48,846 nucleotides of DNA from a virus (IMGVR_UViG_3300027857_000347:1-48846); one strand, 5' to 3'; shown: positions 23,491 through 29,499, counted from the first letter of the stretch. Numbers and translations are program-made. Notes: generated by a model from the sequence alone, not told the origin.

Positions 23491-23590
23491 TGGTGCCTCA
23501 GAATGGATTCGAACCATCGTCTTCCACGTTTCCGGGTGGACGCTCTACCGACGTGGATTTATTTTGCGCACCACTCTAAGCTACTTCGGC
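23491..23590 (-). tRNA. atypical tRNA-like gene with 22-nt D-loop insertion
   Basis: Acceptor GCCGAAG/CTGAGGC (two mismatches), normal T-arm (TTCGAAT), A73, CCA. The D-stem GCTT/GAGC encloses an extra hairpin (GTGG/CCAC). The anticodon arm has an 8-nt loop CCGGAAAC with no U33, so no amino acid is assigned. Confidence 0.6.
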
Positions 23591-23597
23591 ATTTTGG

Positions 23598-23673
23598 TGG
23601 TACCCTCGGCAGGACTCGAACCCGCATCTTTCTACGTTCGAAGCGTAGCACCTATCCTTTAGGCTACGAGGGC
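23598..23673 (-). tRNA. tRNA-Arg(UCG)
   Basis: Stem CTACG/CGTAG, loop CTTCGAA, CCA encoded. Confidence 0.92.
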
Positions 23674-23679
23674 ATAATT

Positions 23680-23755
23680 TGGATCACCGACCTGGGATCG
23701 AACCAGGACTCTTTCGTTTCAGAGACGAAGGTTTTGCCAGTTAAACTATCGGTGA
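23680..23755 (-). tRNA. tRNA-Gln(CUG)
   Basis: Stem TTCGT/ACGAA, loop CTCTGAA, CCA encoded. Confidence 0.92.
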
Positions 23756-23762
23756 ATAAACT

Positions 23763-23856
23763 TGGCGCCTCGGGTTGGATTCGAACCAACGACGCGGTGC
23801 TGTTGGGCACCCGCTCTACCGGCGCTGGGTTTTGACCAGCTCTGAGCTACCTCGGC
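23763..23856 (-). tRNA. atypical tRNA-like gene with D-loop hairpin insertion
   Basis: D-stem GCTC/GAGC encloses an extra hairpin GCTGG/CCAGC at the same position as in the 23491 gene. The following arm GGTGC/GCACC has a 6-nt loop CCAACA without U33. The acceptor GCCGAGG/CCGAGGC has the same two central mismatches. T-arm and CCA are normal. Confidence 0.6.
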
Positions 23857-23863
23857 GATAATT

Positions 23864-23938
23864 TGGTTCGGGGACTTGGGTACGATCCAAGATTTCTGAG
23901 TTCAAAGCTCAATGTCCTGCCAGTTAGACGATCCCCGA
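23864..23938 (-). tRNA. tRNA-Gln(UUG)
   Basis: Loop CTTTGAA in stem TTGAG/CTCAG, CCA encoded. The T-loop is ATCGTAC (A54, T58) instead of TTCGAxx. The 5' 15 nt overlap the end of the GIY-YIG gene. Confidence 0.88.
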
Positions 23939-24715
23939 ATAACGTGTTGAATTAGCGCATGCTTTACAACACGATTTGATATTTTTGACAAATTGCATAA
24001 GCGACAAGCTGTTATTACATTTTGGATTTCTGCATTTAGGTTGAATATCATTGTAGAGTTCAGCTTTAGTAATGTGTTTTATTTTTGGAATTTTAATTGT
24101 TCTACCCAACATATATCCACGTTCAAGATATTCATGTATCTGATCTTTTCTAATTTTGACAGCTTTTATTCCATCAGTTATCCAAATTTTTCCAAAATTG
24201 GAATTATTTTCACCTTGTTGATGCTTACGTTTTCTCATCGTAAGTTTTCGTTTATGGTTAGATTTTTTGGATCTGGCCGCTTCAACTGCTGCTGAATTAT
24301 CACTACCTTTTAACGATTTGCTAATATTAGCTTTCCATTCAACACTAAATATTTTACCTGTGTTTCCTTTAGATTTTGCTCGTCTCAATTTTCCTAATCG
24401 AGACCATTCCTCGGCGGTTCGATTTTTATTGATATGATCAAACCCACCGTTTCCTCCGCGTCTTAGGTTATAGACATCGGGTCGAGCTAGAAAATCATCA
24501 TCTACAATTTCTTTCTCTCGCGCATACATAGCTTCTGCATTCTCAAAATACTCAAGTATGACTTTTGTAAAGTTATCTAAGCCGTGCTTTTTAATTGCGT
24601 GCTTGATAATCTTCCCGGATCCCATGTAACCATCATCTATGTTAGAGGTTTTATGATACCCGACGTAGATTTTTCCATTCACGTTATTCGTGATTTTGTA
24701 GAGATAATAGAACAT
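23924..24715 (-). CDS. GIY-YIG homing endonuclease in tRNA array
   Basis: 263 residues. The nuclease core YYLYKITNNVNGKIYVGYHK (residues 3-22) and FENAEAMYAREKEIVDDDF (catalytic Glu) are intact. A NUMOD3-like middle follows (IFSVEWKANISKSLKGSDN) and a C-terminal zinc-finger-like CRNPKCNNS...CCKAC. It interrupts the tRNA array and its last codons run into tRNA-Gln(UUG). The coding strand is AT-richer than neighbouring genes, fitting recent acquisition. Confidence 0.9.
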   Translation of the reverse strand: MFYYLYKITNNVNGKIYVGYHKTSNIDDGYMGSGKIIKHAIKKHGLDNFTKVILEYFENAEAMYAREKEIVDDDFLARPDVYNLRRGGNGGFDHINKNRTAEEWSRLGKLRRAKSKGNTGKIFSVEWKANISKSLKGSDNSAAVEAARSKKSNHKRKLTMRKRKHQQGENNSNFGKIWITDGIKAVKIRKDQIHEYLERGYMLGRTIKIPKIKHITKAELYNDIQPKCRNPKCNNSLSLMQFVKNIKSCCKACANSTRYSGIV

Positions 24716-24755
24716 TTGTCCTCCTTATCTCTACTTATAGAAAATCCACTTTGTG

Positions 24756-24827
24756 TCGTGGCGGCAGGAGTTGAACCTGCTTGGGACGGCTTATGAAACC
24801 GGTGCATGACCGTTCTGCCACGCCACG
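24756..24827 (-). tRNA. tRNA with CAU anticodon (Met or Ile2)
   Basis: Acceptor CGTGGCG/CGCCACG, loop TTCATAA. CCA is not encoded (CAC follows A73). Confidence 0.85.
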
Positions 24828-24834
24828 AATTTGA

Positions 24835-24915
24835 TAGGATACCTAGGAGTCGAACCTAGCGAGCGATGCCTCTTACGAGGTTGCAGCATACCGTGGCAGT
24901 CTCACGCAATATCCT
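24835..24915 (-). tRNA. atypical tRNA-like gene, Thr(CGU)-like
   Basis: Acceptor AGGATAT/GTATCCT and T-arm are normal. The D-loop is long (14 nt). The loop CTCGTAA sits on a stem (GCAAC/GAGGC) with two mismatches. CCA is not encoded. Confidence 0.6.
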
Positions 24916-24921
24916 AAAATT

Positions 24922-24995
24922 TGGTACCACCAGCAGGAATCGGACCCGCGTATTCCGGTAATCGGCCAGACGTTCTACCATTGAACTATGGTGGT
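24922..24995 (-). tRNA. tRNA, anticodon GAU (Ile) with unusual C33
   Basis: Acceptor ACCACCA/TGGTGGT, glycine-like body, stem TCTGG/CCGGA, loop CCGATTA. C33 and U37 are abnormal, so identity is uncertain. Confidence 0.65.
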
Positions 24996-25004
24996 ATAAT
25001 CTAA

Positions 25005-25085
25005 TTGACAACAAAGGCCTTGCGGCATTGCGGTTGAGGATGTTTATCTTGGATGGATAACCCTCGGTCGCGAGTCGGTTGTCAA
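25005..25085 (-). ncRNA. tRNA-sized structured RNA without T-arm
   Basis: An 81-nt element between two tRNAs. Its ends pair over 8 bp (TTGACAAC/GTTGTCAA). Inside are a two-part hairpin (GAGG/CCTC, GTTATC/GATAAAC) with a 7-nt loop CATCCAA, and GCC-GCAA-GGC with a GNRA tetraloop that exists only on the minus strand. No TTCGA T-loop or CCA. It could be a strongly diverged tRNA mimic or a new small RNA. Confidence 0.6.
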
Positions 25086-25091
25086 ATTTGG

Positions 25092-25166
25092 TGGCGCTCC
25101 ATGTGGGTTACGATCCCACCTATCCGCTTTGAGAGAGCGGTAACCTCACCAGAAGTCTAATGGAGC
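25092..25166 (-). tRNA. tRNA-Glu(CUC)
   Basis: Stem CCGCT/AGCGG, loop CTCTCAA, CCA encoded, T-loop ATCGTAA (A54, T58). Confidence 0.85.
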
Positions 25167-25173
25167 ATAAATA
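25166..25173 (+). promoter_or_regulatory. late promoter box CATAAATA (plus strand)
   Basis: 34 nt before the plus-strand tail-fibre-like gene. Confidence 0.5.
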
Positions 25174-25206
25174 AGAATTGTCTTTAAACGAATTTAGGAG
25201 AATAAA

Positions 25207-25872
25207 ATGTTGACAGTAACCGGCACTCTAGATTCTGCTCACGCGGCATCACCAGTCAACCTTGCAGGTACATACGCTAACGGCACTCTTGGTGTTGGAG
25301 CTACCCTAACCTCATCCACGCAAACGGCGCTGGTTGTTGATGGATTCGCGGCAAGCGCGAATGATCGCATTCTCCTAACCAACCAGCTTGATCCTACTCA
25401 AAATGGTGTCTACGTTGTCACCAATCCTGGTTCAGTTTCAGCTAGCTGGGTTCTTACCCGCGCGGTTGACTTTGACAACCATGTTGCAGCTCAAGTTAAG
25501 CTTGGCATCTTTATCTTCGTAGTCAACGGCACCGTTAATGGTAACTCAAGCTGGCTAGTGACGATGGCTGGAACTGGTAGCGGTGGAGCCATTATCATTG
25601 GAACTGATCCAATCGTATTCACAGAATCCAATACCGTTCTCTACACGTTCCTTCCTACCGCCAACGTATTCGTTGTACAAGCTGCCACGTTTGGCGTCGG
25701 TAAGGGAGTCGTAACGTCGGTGTCAATGGCTCAAGCGTCTCCAACCGTAACCACCGTATCATATTTGATTTCTTACTTGAATCCAGCAAGAACTGCCGCT
25801 CAAGTAGATTCAACGATGGTATTTGCTACGCTAGAAGCGGCGCTTGCATTTTACGCGACTGTTGTTTCGTAA
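25207..25872 (+). CDS. tail-fibre-type domain protein
   Basis: 221 residues on the plus strand inside the tRNA array; TTAGGAG lies 7 nt before the ATG. The segment ALVVDGFAASANDRILLTNQ, then PTQNGVYVVTNPG and LTRAVDFDN, is the repeat module common in phage tail fibre proteins (aDRVLLknQtdpaqNGiY). The rest is Thr/Val/Ala-rich beta structure. It is short and alone, so it may be a virion decoration or fibre tip rather than a full fibre. A CATAAATA box precedes it. Confidence 0.75.
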   Translation: MLTVTGTLDSAHAASPVNLAGTYANGTLGVGATLTSSTQTALVVDGFAASANDRILLTNQLDPTQNGVYVVTNPGSVSASWVLTRAVDFDNHVAAQVKLGIFIFVVNGTVNGNSSWLVTMAGTGSGGAIIIGTDPIVFTESNTVLYTFLPTANVFVVQAATFGVGKGVVTSVSMAQASPTVTTVSYLISYLNPARTAAQVDSTMVFATLEAALAFYATVVS

Positions 25873-26027
25873 TGGCTTATTGGGCAGCAAACCGTCGCGC
25901 CCTTGGGTTGGATAAACCGAAGCCACGTGTTAATTGTCAAAACCCCGGCTGCAAGAAGCAGCTTGCGGTTGGACGAGCGTATTGCTGGTTATGCGCGCTG
26001 TTTGGCGGTCAACGTAAGATCCGTTAA
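25872..26027 (+). CDS. small zinc-ribbon protein, 51 aa
   Basis: ATG overlaps the upstream TAA (TAATG). It encodes CQNPGCKKQLAVGRAYCWLC, a CxxxxC...CxxC zinc ribbon, with a basic C-terminus. It forms a two-gene plus-strand cassette with the tail-fibre-like gene. Function unknown. Confidence 0.7.
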   Translation: MAYWAANRRALGLDKPKPRVNCQNPGCKKQLAVGRAYCWLCALFGGQRKIR

Positions 26028-26030
26028 TAG

Positions 26031-26104
26031 TGGCGATCCCTGCGAGACTCGGACTCGCTTTACCGCGTAGACAGCGCAGTGTAATACCCATATACCAAGG
26101 GACC
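26031..26104 (-). tRNA. tRNA-Asp(GUC)
   Basis: Stem CTGCG/CGCGG, loop CTGTCTA, CCA encoded. Confidence 0.9.
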
Positions 26105-26111
26105 GTTGAAT

Positions 26112-26187
26112 TGGCTCCGGGTGAGAGGATCGAACTCCCGACAACCTCGTTAACAGCGAGGGGCTACTACCGCTGAGCTAACCCGGA
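26112..26187 (-). tRNA. tRNA-Asn(GUU), copy 2
   Basis: Stem CCTCG/CGAGG, loop CTGTTAA, CCA encoded. It differs in body from copy 1. Confidence 0.9.
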
Positions 26188-26195
26188 ATAAAATT

Positions 26196-26271
26196 TGGTG
26201 CCGCCTCTCGGTTACGCTCCGAGCTATCGGGCTCTTCAGGCCCACGCTTTCACTAGATTAGCTTAAGCGGC
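26196..26271 (-). tRNA. tRNA-Phe(GAA)
   Basis: Loop CTGAAGA on stem GGGC/GCCC, CCA encoded. The T-loop is AGCGTAA (A54, T58) and the D-loop lacks a clear GG. Confidence 0.85.
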
Positions 26272-26278
26272 ATTTGTT

Positions 26279-26404
26279 TGGTGGTGATTGTTACGATTCG
26301 AACGTAATCTTCGCCTTTATGAGTGGATAACCAATCACTGACGGTTGGGTCACAACAAAATTTGCGATCGATGTTTTCGCGTGCTGCCATTACACTACAT
26401 CACC
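26279..26404 (-). tRNA. oversized tRNA-like element, 126 nt
   Basis: Acceptor GGTGAT/ATCACC, D-arm GTGTAATGGCAGCAC, T-arm TTACG-TTCGAAT-CGTAA and CCA are recognisable. Between D- and T-arms lie about 78 nt with extra hairpins (GCGA/TCGC; AACC/GGTT; TTAT/ATAA). No anticodon can be assigned. Confidence 0.5.
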
Positions 26405-26411
26405 ATTTGTT

Positions 26412-26487
26412 TGGTAGGACCGGAGAATTTCGAAATCTCGACCTTGGCCTTAAAAGGGCCCTGCTCTCGCCTCTGAGCTACGATCCC
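26412..26487 (-). tRNA. tRNA-Lys(UUU)
   Basis: Loop CTTTTAA on stem GGGCC/GGCCA, CCA encoded. Confidence 0.9.
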
Positions 26488-26493
26488 AAAATT

Positions 26494-26564
26494 TGGCTCC
26501 CTGGGAAGGTCTTTCACCTCCACCACGCGTATACGCGCTATTCTAGTAGTTAAACTACCAGGGA
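26494..26564 (-). tRNA. atypical tRNA lacking D-loop GG and T-loop TC
   Basis: Acceptor TCCCTGG/CCAGGGA and CCA are perfect. The D-loop AACTACTA has no GG and the T-loop is TGAAAGA. The anticodon arm contains the palindrome CGCGTATACGCG, so no standard 7-nt loop forms. Confidence 0.6.
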
Positions 26565-26569
26565 ATATT

Positions 26570-26640
26570 TGGCTCCCTGGGAAGGTCTTTCACCTCCATC
26601 TCCGGCCGTAAATGCCGGGCTTTGTTTAAGCTACAAGGGA
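26570..26640 (-). tRNA. atypical tRNA with UUA anticodon (would read UAA)
   Basis: Stem CCGGC/GCCGG is perfect, loop ATTTACG puts UUA at 34-36. The D-loop (AAACA) lacks GG and the T-loop is TGAAAGA, as in the gene before it. CCA encoded. Decoding ability is doubtful. Confidence 0.6.
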
Positions 26641-26644
26641 ATAT

Positions 26645-26719
26645 TGGTGGGTTGTGAGAATTTTGAAATCTCGACCGTCCGGGTAAGAACCGGATGCTCT
26701 GCCTCTGAGCTAACAACCC
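26645..26719 (-). tRNA. tRNA-Lys(CUU)
   Basis: Stem TCCGG/CCGGA, loop TTCTTAC, CCA encoded. Confidence 0.9.
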
Positions 26720-26725
26720 GTAATT

Positions 26726-26813
26726 TGGTCAGGAATGTTGGAATCGAACCAACAACCTCTCGGTGCTTTCGGCAACCGAGTGCTCTCTCGTATCTCCAAT
26801 GAGCTAATTCCTG
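26726..26813 (-). tRNA. atypical tRNA-like gene, Gly(GCC)-like, enlarged loops
   Basis: Acceptor CAGGAAT/ATTCCTG, T-arm and CCA are normal. The D-loop has 15 nt. Between stem halves CTCGG and CCGAG lie 12 nt (TTGCCGA plus AAGCA) instead of 7. Confidence 0.6.
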
Positions 26814-26817
26814 AAAT

Positions 26818-26892
26818 TGGCGAACCGTATGGGGAACGATCCCATCTGGCCAGCTTGAAAGGCTGGTGATCTCACCAGAAATCGAACGGTTC
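26818..26892 (-). tRNA. tRNA-Glu(UUC)
   Basis: Stem CCAGC/GCTGG, loop CTTTCAA, CCA encoded, T-loop ATCGTTC (A54, T58). Confidence 0.88.
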
Positions 26893-26901
26893 AAACGTGA
26901 A

Positions 26902-26997
26902 TTGAGTGGAGAGGGAATCGAACCCTTCGACTTGACCGTCGTCACAGAACCATTCTAAACTTGGAATCGAACCAAGATAAGTCGCCATTACACTCAA
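26902..26997 (-). tRNA. tRNA-like element with two T-arm motifs
   Basis: Ends pair TTGAGTG/CACTCAA. One T-arm (AGGG-TTCGATT-CCCT) is in place. A second, CTTGG-TTCGATT-CCAAG, sits where D/anticodon arms are expected, inside a CGACTT/AAGTCG stem. No CCA and no anticodon loop. Probably a recombined or duplicated tRNA remnant, or a mimic. Confidence 0.5.
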
Positions 26998-27000
26998 ACT

Positions 27001-27074
27001 TGGTGCCCACGCGGTGAATCGAACACCGGCCTACTGCTTACGAAACAGTCAGACTACCACTATCCTAAGCGGGC
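27001..27074 (-). tRNA. tRNA-Thr(CGU)
   Basis: Stem ACTGT/GCAGT, loop TTCGTAA, CCA encoded. Confidence 0.9.
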
Positions 27075-27080
27075 TAAAAT

Positions 27081-27157
27081 TGGGGTGTTTAGAGGGGATC
27101 GAACCCTCACCACAAGGATCACAACCTTGGATGCAAGACCACTACACCATAAACACC
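27081..27157 (-). tRNA. tRNA-His(GUG), copy 1
   Basis: Loop TTGTGAT on CAAGG/CCTTG, G-1 encoded opposite C73, CCA encoded. Confidence 0.92.
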
Positions 27158-27173
27158 ATAGAAAATCCAGAGG

Positions 27174-27244
27174 GGTGACTGACCGGTACTGACCCGGCTT
27201 GGTCACGGTCACAGCGTGAGGCATTACCTTTATGCTACAGCCAC
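27174..27244 (-). tRNA. tRNA-His(GUG), copy 2, divergent
   Basis: Acceptor GTGGCTG/CAGTCAC, stem TCACG/CGTGA, loop CTGTGAC, C73. G-1 and CCA are not encoded and the T-loop is GTCAGTA. Confidence 0.75.
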
Positions 27245-27512
27245 TCCTATGGATTCTCATAATCAGAAGAACGGCGGCGTAGAGCCCAGAAAGGGTTGCG
27301 CCGCGTTCAGTTTTGAGATTCCCGATGGGAATCTCTTTTACCAAATTCTTGCCTTTATCGCACTCCGCTGGCTAAAGACTACTCGCCAGTATCATCGCGG
27401 TCCGACTTGGTTGATCACCCAGCAAGCCTTGAAGCTGGGTTGGAGCCGTCTCCAAAAACGAACTGAGGGAGCTTTTTGGCTCCCTCAGTTTTCGAAACTT
27501 TTGTTTGTACTT
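27245..27512. other. structured non-coding region upstream of tRNA array
   Basis: It holds a series of hairpins: GCGGCG/CGCCGC near 27272-27303, GAGATTCCC/GGGAATCTC at 27318-27338, CTGGC/GCCAG near 27368-27389, CCCAGC/GCTGGG near 27419-27440 and the 12-bp hairpin at 27461-27490. It lies in the leader of the array transcript on the minus strand. No protein gene is supported. Confidence 0.5.
27461..27490. terminator. 12-bp GC-rich hairpin, terminator-like
   Basis: AACTGAGGGAGC pairs with GCTCCCTCAGTT. On the plus strand TTTT follows the stem; on the minus strand CGTTTTTGG follows. It lies just after the 43-aa gene and may attenuate transcription into the tRNA array. Confidence 0.65.
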
Positions 27513-27644
27513 TTACAAACCTTCGTACTCGTCACTGAGGGCAATTTGCGTATTATCATGTTGCTTTCTTTCAAAGCGCACGATGGTACGCTGGCAATTT
27601 TGCCAGGTCTTGACCATAATGTGTTTGAATGAAGAGGTGAACAT
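27513..27644 (-). CDS. small hypothetical protein, 43 aa
   Basis: GAGGAT lies 8 nt before ATG 27644, with a perfect late box TATAAATA 48 nt upstream and a sigma70-like promoter behind it. The peptide (MFTSSFKHIMVKTWQNCQR...) is basic with an acidic tail. It is the first gene of the transcript that continues into the tRNA array. Function unknown. Confidence 0.65.
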   Translation of the reverse strand: MFTSSFKHIMVKTWQNCQRTIVRFERKQHDNTQIALSDEYEGL

Positions 27645-27691
27645 TAAAAATAATCCTCAGTTAGGTTATCGCTGACTGCTCAGCGCGAAAC

Positions 27692-27699
27692 TATTTATA
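27692..27699 (-). promoter_or_regulatory. late promoter box TATAAATA
   Basis: Perfect box upstream of the 43-aa gene and the tRNA array. Confidence 0.65.
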
Positions 27700-27751
27700 C
27701 GGAAACAAAAAACTTTGGAATCAGAACTAACAGTTCTAATCGAGAAAGAAA

Positions 27752-27780
27752 ATAATACCACAAAGCAAATCAAAAGTAAA
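27752..27780 (-). promoter_or_regulatory. sigma70-like promoter TTTACT-17-TATTAT
   Basis: Minus strand; the likely early promoter of the array leader. Confidence 0.65.
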
Positions 27781-27797
27781 CAGTTATTTTTCACAGG

Positions 27798-28898
27798 TTA
27801 GTTGAGGTGAATTTCTTTAGAAAGAAGCTTATGAACGGCCGCCACTCCGTAATCGTCAAATAGTTTACGAAGTTCCTTTGACGCTTCTGGTGATCCATAG
27901 GAATGCATCATGTCAGTGGTCGCAACCGAATCCATAATCAATTCATTGTCTGCATCTTCACCAAGCGCGTCGAGGAGATCATGACCAATAGCGTTCCATG
28001 CCATCATGATACCACGACGAAGCTCCTTCGAAATCATATCCTTGGACAACTTGGACTTGACAGCCTCATCAATTGATTCTTCCTCGTCATCTTCTGGTTT
28101 TTCTGGAGTTGATGTTGGAACTGGAGCTGGTGGCTTCTTGGCACCGATTTTATCGGCAGGTGGATTAAGGTTGTCTACAAGCTGGTGAGGAGTAATCTTT
28201 TTCTTTTTCTTAAGATTCTTGATGAGTGAGGTTGGATCCTCTCCAGTTTCAAACTCAACCATATCTTCGGCGCTCTGTCCCTGCAGCGCGGCTCGCAAGC
28301 TCCACGCTCCGGTCTTTGGGTTGATAACGTATTGAAGCGTAATGTCCATGCCGCCGATTTTCTCGTCTTTGGTAAGAAGTGTTACTGGTCGAGTTGCTCC
28401 AAAAGCAAACATCTCCTTCTTGGATTTCTTGAAACCTTCGGCTTGAGAGACAGAACCGACGTCCTCCTGTGGGGAGGGGGTTGCTTCGGCTGCGTTCTTA
28501 TCAGCCTCAAGCTCATCATCCTTAGCTTCTGGTGCGTCAACGTCGGTCTCATCTGCCTCTTTAAGCTGCTTAAGCTTAGTCATCATCTCATCGTATGTGT
28601 CTACACCTAATTCTGAGAAAATTTCATCAGCGAGATGAGCAAATAAATCTGTGTGCCTACTAGCAAGCTTCGACCAATCCTTCTCGAAATCATCCTTACC
28701 ACCGAGAGCTGCCGCCTTTAGACCATTGCCAATTCGGGTTAGGTATTCTGGATTTATGTCGGTTGGACCAGCTTGACCGAGAGCGTTTGAATTTGCCATC
28801 TTAACCGTCTTGGCTATCGCTTTGACGATAGCATTGTACAGCTTGCGCTGCTCAGCTGAAACCTCTGTTTTAGCCTTATGTATCTCGTGTAGTTTCAT
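27798..28898 (-). CDS. MKLHEIHK protein, 366 aa, unknown
   Basis: It starts MKLHEIHKAK, a looser version of the packaged-protein leader. Helical N-terminal domain, an acidic Ala/Glu/Pro-rich linker (residues about 120-155), a central domain (MFAFGATRPVTLLTKDEKIGGMDITLQY), a Lys/Pro-rich linker and a helical C-terminus. No known domain. Likely structural or internal. An internal LKQLKEADETDV site could be a second prohead-protease-like cut. Confidence 0.65.
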   Translation of the reverse strand: MKLHEIHKAKTEVSAEQRKLYNAIVKAIAKTVKMANSNALGQAGPTDINPEYLTRIGNGLKAAALGGKDDFEKDWSKLASRHTDLFAHLADEIFSELGVDTYDEMMTKLKQLKEADETDVDAPEAKDDELEADKNAAEATPSPQEDVGSVSQAEGFKKSKKEMFAFGATRPVTLLTKDEKIGGMDITLQYVINPKTGAWSLRAALQGQSAEDMVEFETGEDPTSLIKNLKKKKKITPHQLVDNLNPPADKIGAKKPPAPVPTSTPEKPEDDEEESIDEAVKSKLSKDMISKELRRGIMMAWNAIGHDLLDALGEDADNELIMDSVATTDMMHSYGSPEASKELRKLFDDYGVAAVHKLLSKEIHLN

Positions 28899-28899
28899 T

Positions 28900-29154
28900 T
28901 TAGAAGTTCACCATGTCGCAAATTAGTTGGGTTGTTTCACCATGCCTAACGAAGGAATCGGCGAAGGCAAGGCATACCTGAAGGCGGCTCGTAACGTGAT
29001 CGTAGTCGACAGTATTGTCAAAGTTGTTTGGACGGCTAGCAACTATCTTACAGAGACGGCGGATCTCACGGTGAAACCAGTGAATATCCTGGGCACGGTA
29101 AGCCGTGTTCAAATCATCGGTGATCGTCTTGTTGTACGGCTTACAGTTGATCAT
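28900..29154 (-). CDS. hypothetical protein, 84 aa
   Basis: GAGGAAGACGAG precedes ATG 29154, and a GATAAATA late box lies 22 nt upstream. The protein is helical (AQDIHWFHREIRRLCKIV) with no family recognised. Its stop lies 1 nt before the start of the MKLHEIHK gene. Confidence 0.7.
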   Translation of the reverse strand: MINCKPYNKTITDDLNTAYRAQDIHWFHREIRRLCKIVASRPNNFDNTVDYDHVTSRLQVCLAFADSFVRHGETTQLICDMVNF

Positions 29155-29175
29155 CTCGTCTTCCTCGTAAACGAG

Positions 29176-29183
29176 TATTTATC
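29176..29183 (-). promoter_or_regulatory. late promoter box GATAAATA
   Basis: 22 nt before the 84-aa gene, overlapping the MazG stop. Confidence 0.5.
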
Positions 29184-29499
29184 ATCGGTCAGCTAATAAT
29201 CTCTCCCACTTCGAATTCTTGTGATCCAAGCTTCGCGCCAGCTGAAGCACGATCTCTTCATCAAAAATCTCTGGTTTTGTCTTTACCAGTATGGTTATCG
29301 CGCACTGGATTACATCCGCAACCTCGCCGATAAGTTCTTCCTTCATCGTTTTGTGCGGGAGGTATCCCTCAAGGTGGTTAACGGCCTCGGCCAGCTCACC
29401 GACCTCTTCAACAAGCTTCAAGCTGATGTTAGCAAGTGGTTTTCGCTCCTTACGAGCGAGCCGGATAGTTTGAAGCAGGATGTTTGTTTCGTACGTCAT
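29182..29499 (-). CDS. MazG-like nucleotide pyrophosphohydrolase
   Basis: 105 residues with the all-alpha NTP-PPase signature: LVEEVGELAEAV (residues 28-39, metal-binding Glu residues) and ELIGEVADVIQCAI (EVAD). The family hydrolyses (d)NTPs or ppGpp-related nucleotides; phage MazG proteins are thought to adjust host nucleotide pools. ATG overlaps the HAD stop (ATGA). Confidence 0.88.
   Translation of the reverse strand: MTYETNILLQTIRLARKERKPLANISLKLVEEVGELAEAVNHLEGYLPHKTMKEELIGEVADVIQCAITILVKTKPEIFDEEIVLQLARSLDHKNSKWERLLADR

Noticed and set aside
25005-25085. Ordinary tRNA
   Set aside because: No T-loop, no CCA and no normal D-arm, so it is listed as an ncRNA candidate instead.
26323-26553. 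Plus-strand 76-codon frame in the tRNA array
   Set aside because: It spans parts of three tRNA-like genes and has no ribosome-binding site.
21273-27244. tmRNA gene
   Set aside because: No element combines an alanine-tRNA-like acceptor and T-arm with a tag reading frame; the long tRNA-like elements are too short.
27060-27344. Minus-strand 94-codon frame
   Set aside because: It runs through both tRNA-His genes and the tRNA-Thr 5' end; only a shadow frame.
27216-27632. Plus-strand protein gene of 138 codons
   Set aside because: It overlaps tRNA-His copy 2 and the minus-strand 43-aa gene, contains strong hairpins, and has no ribosome-binding site.
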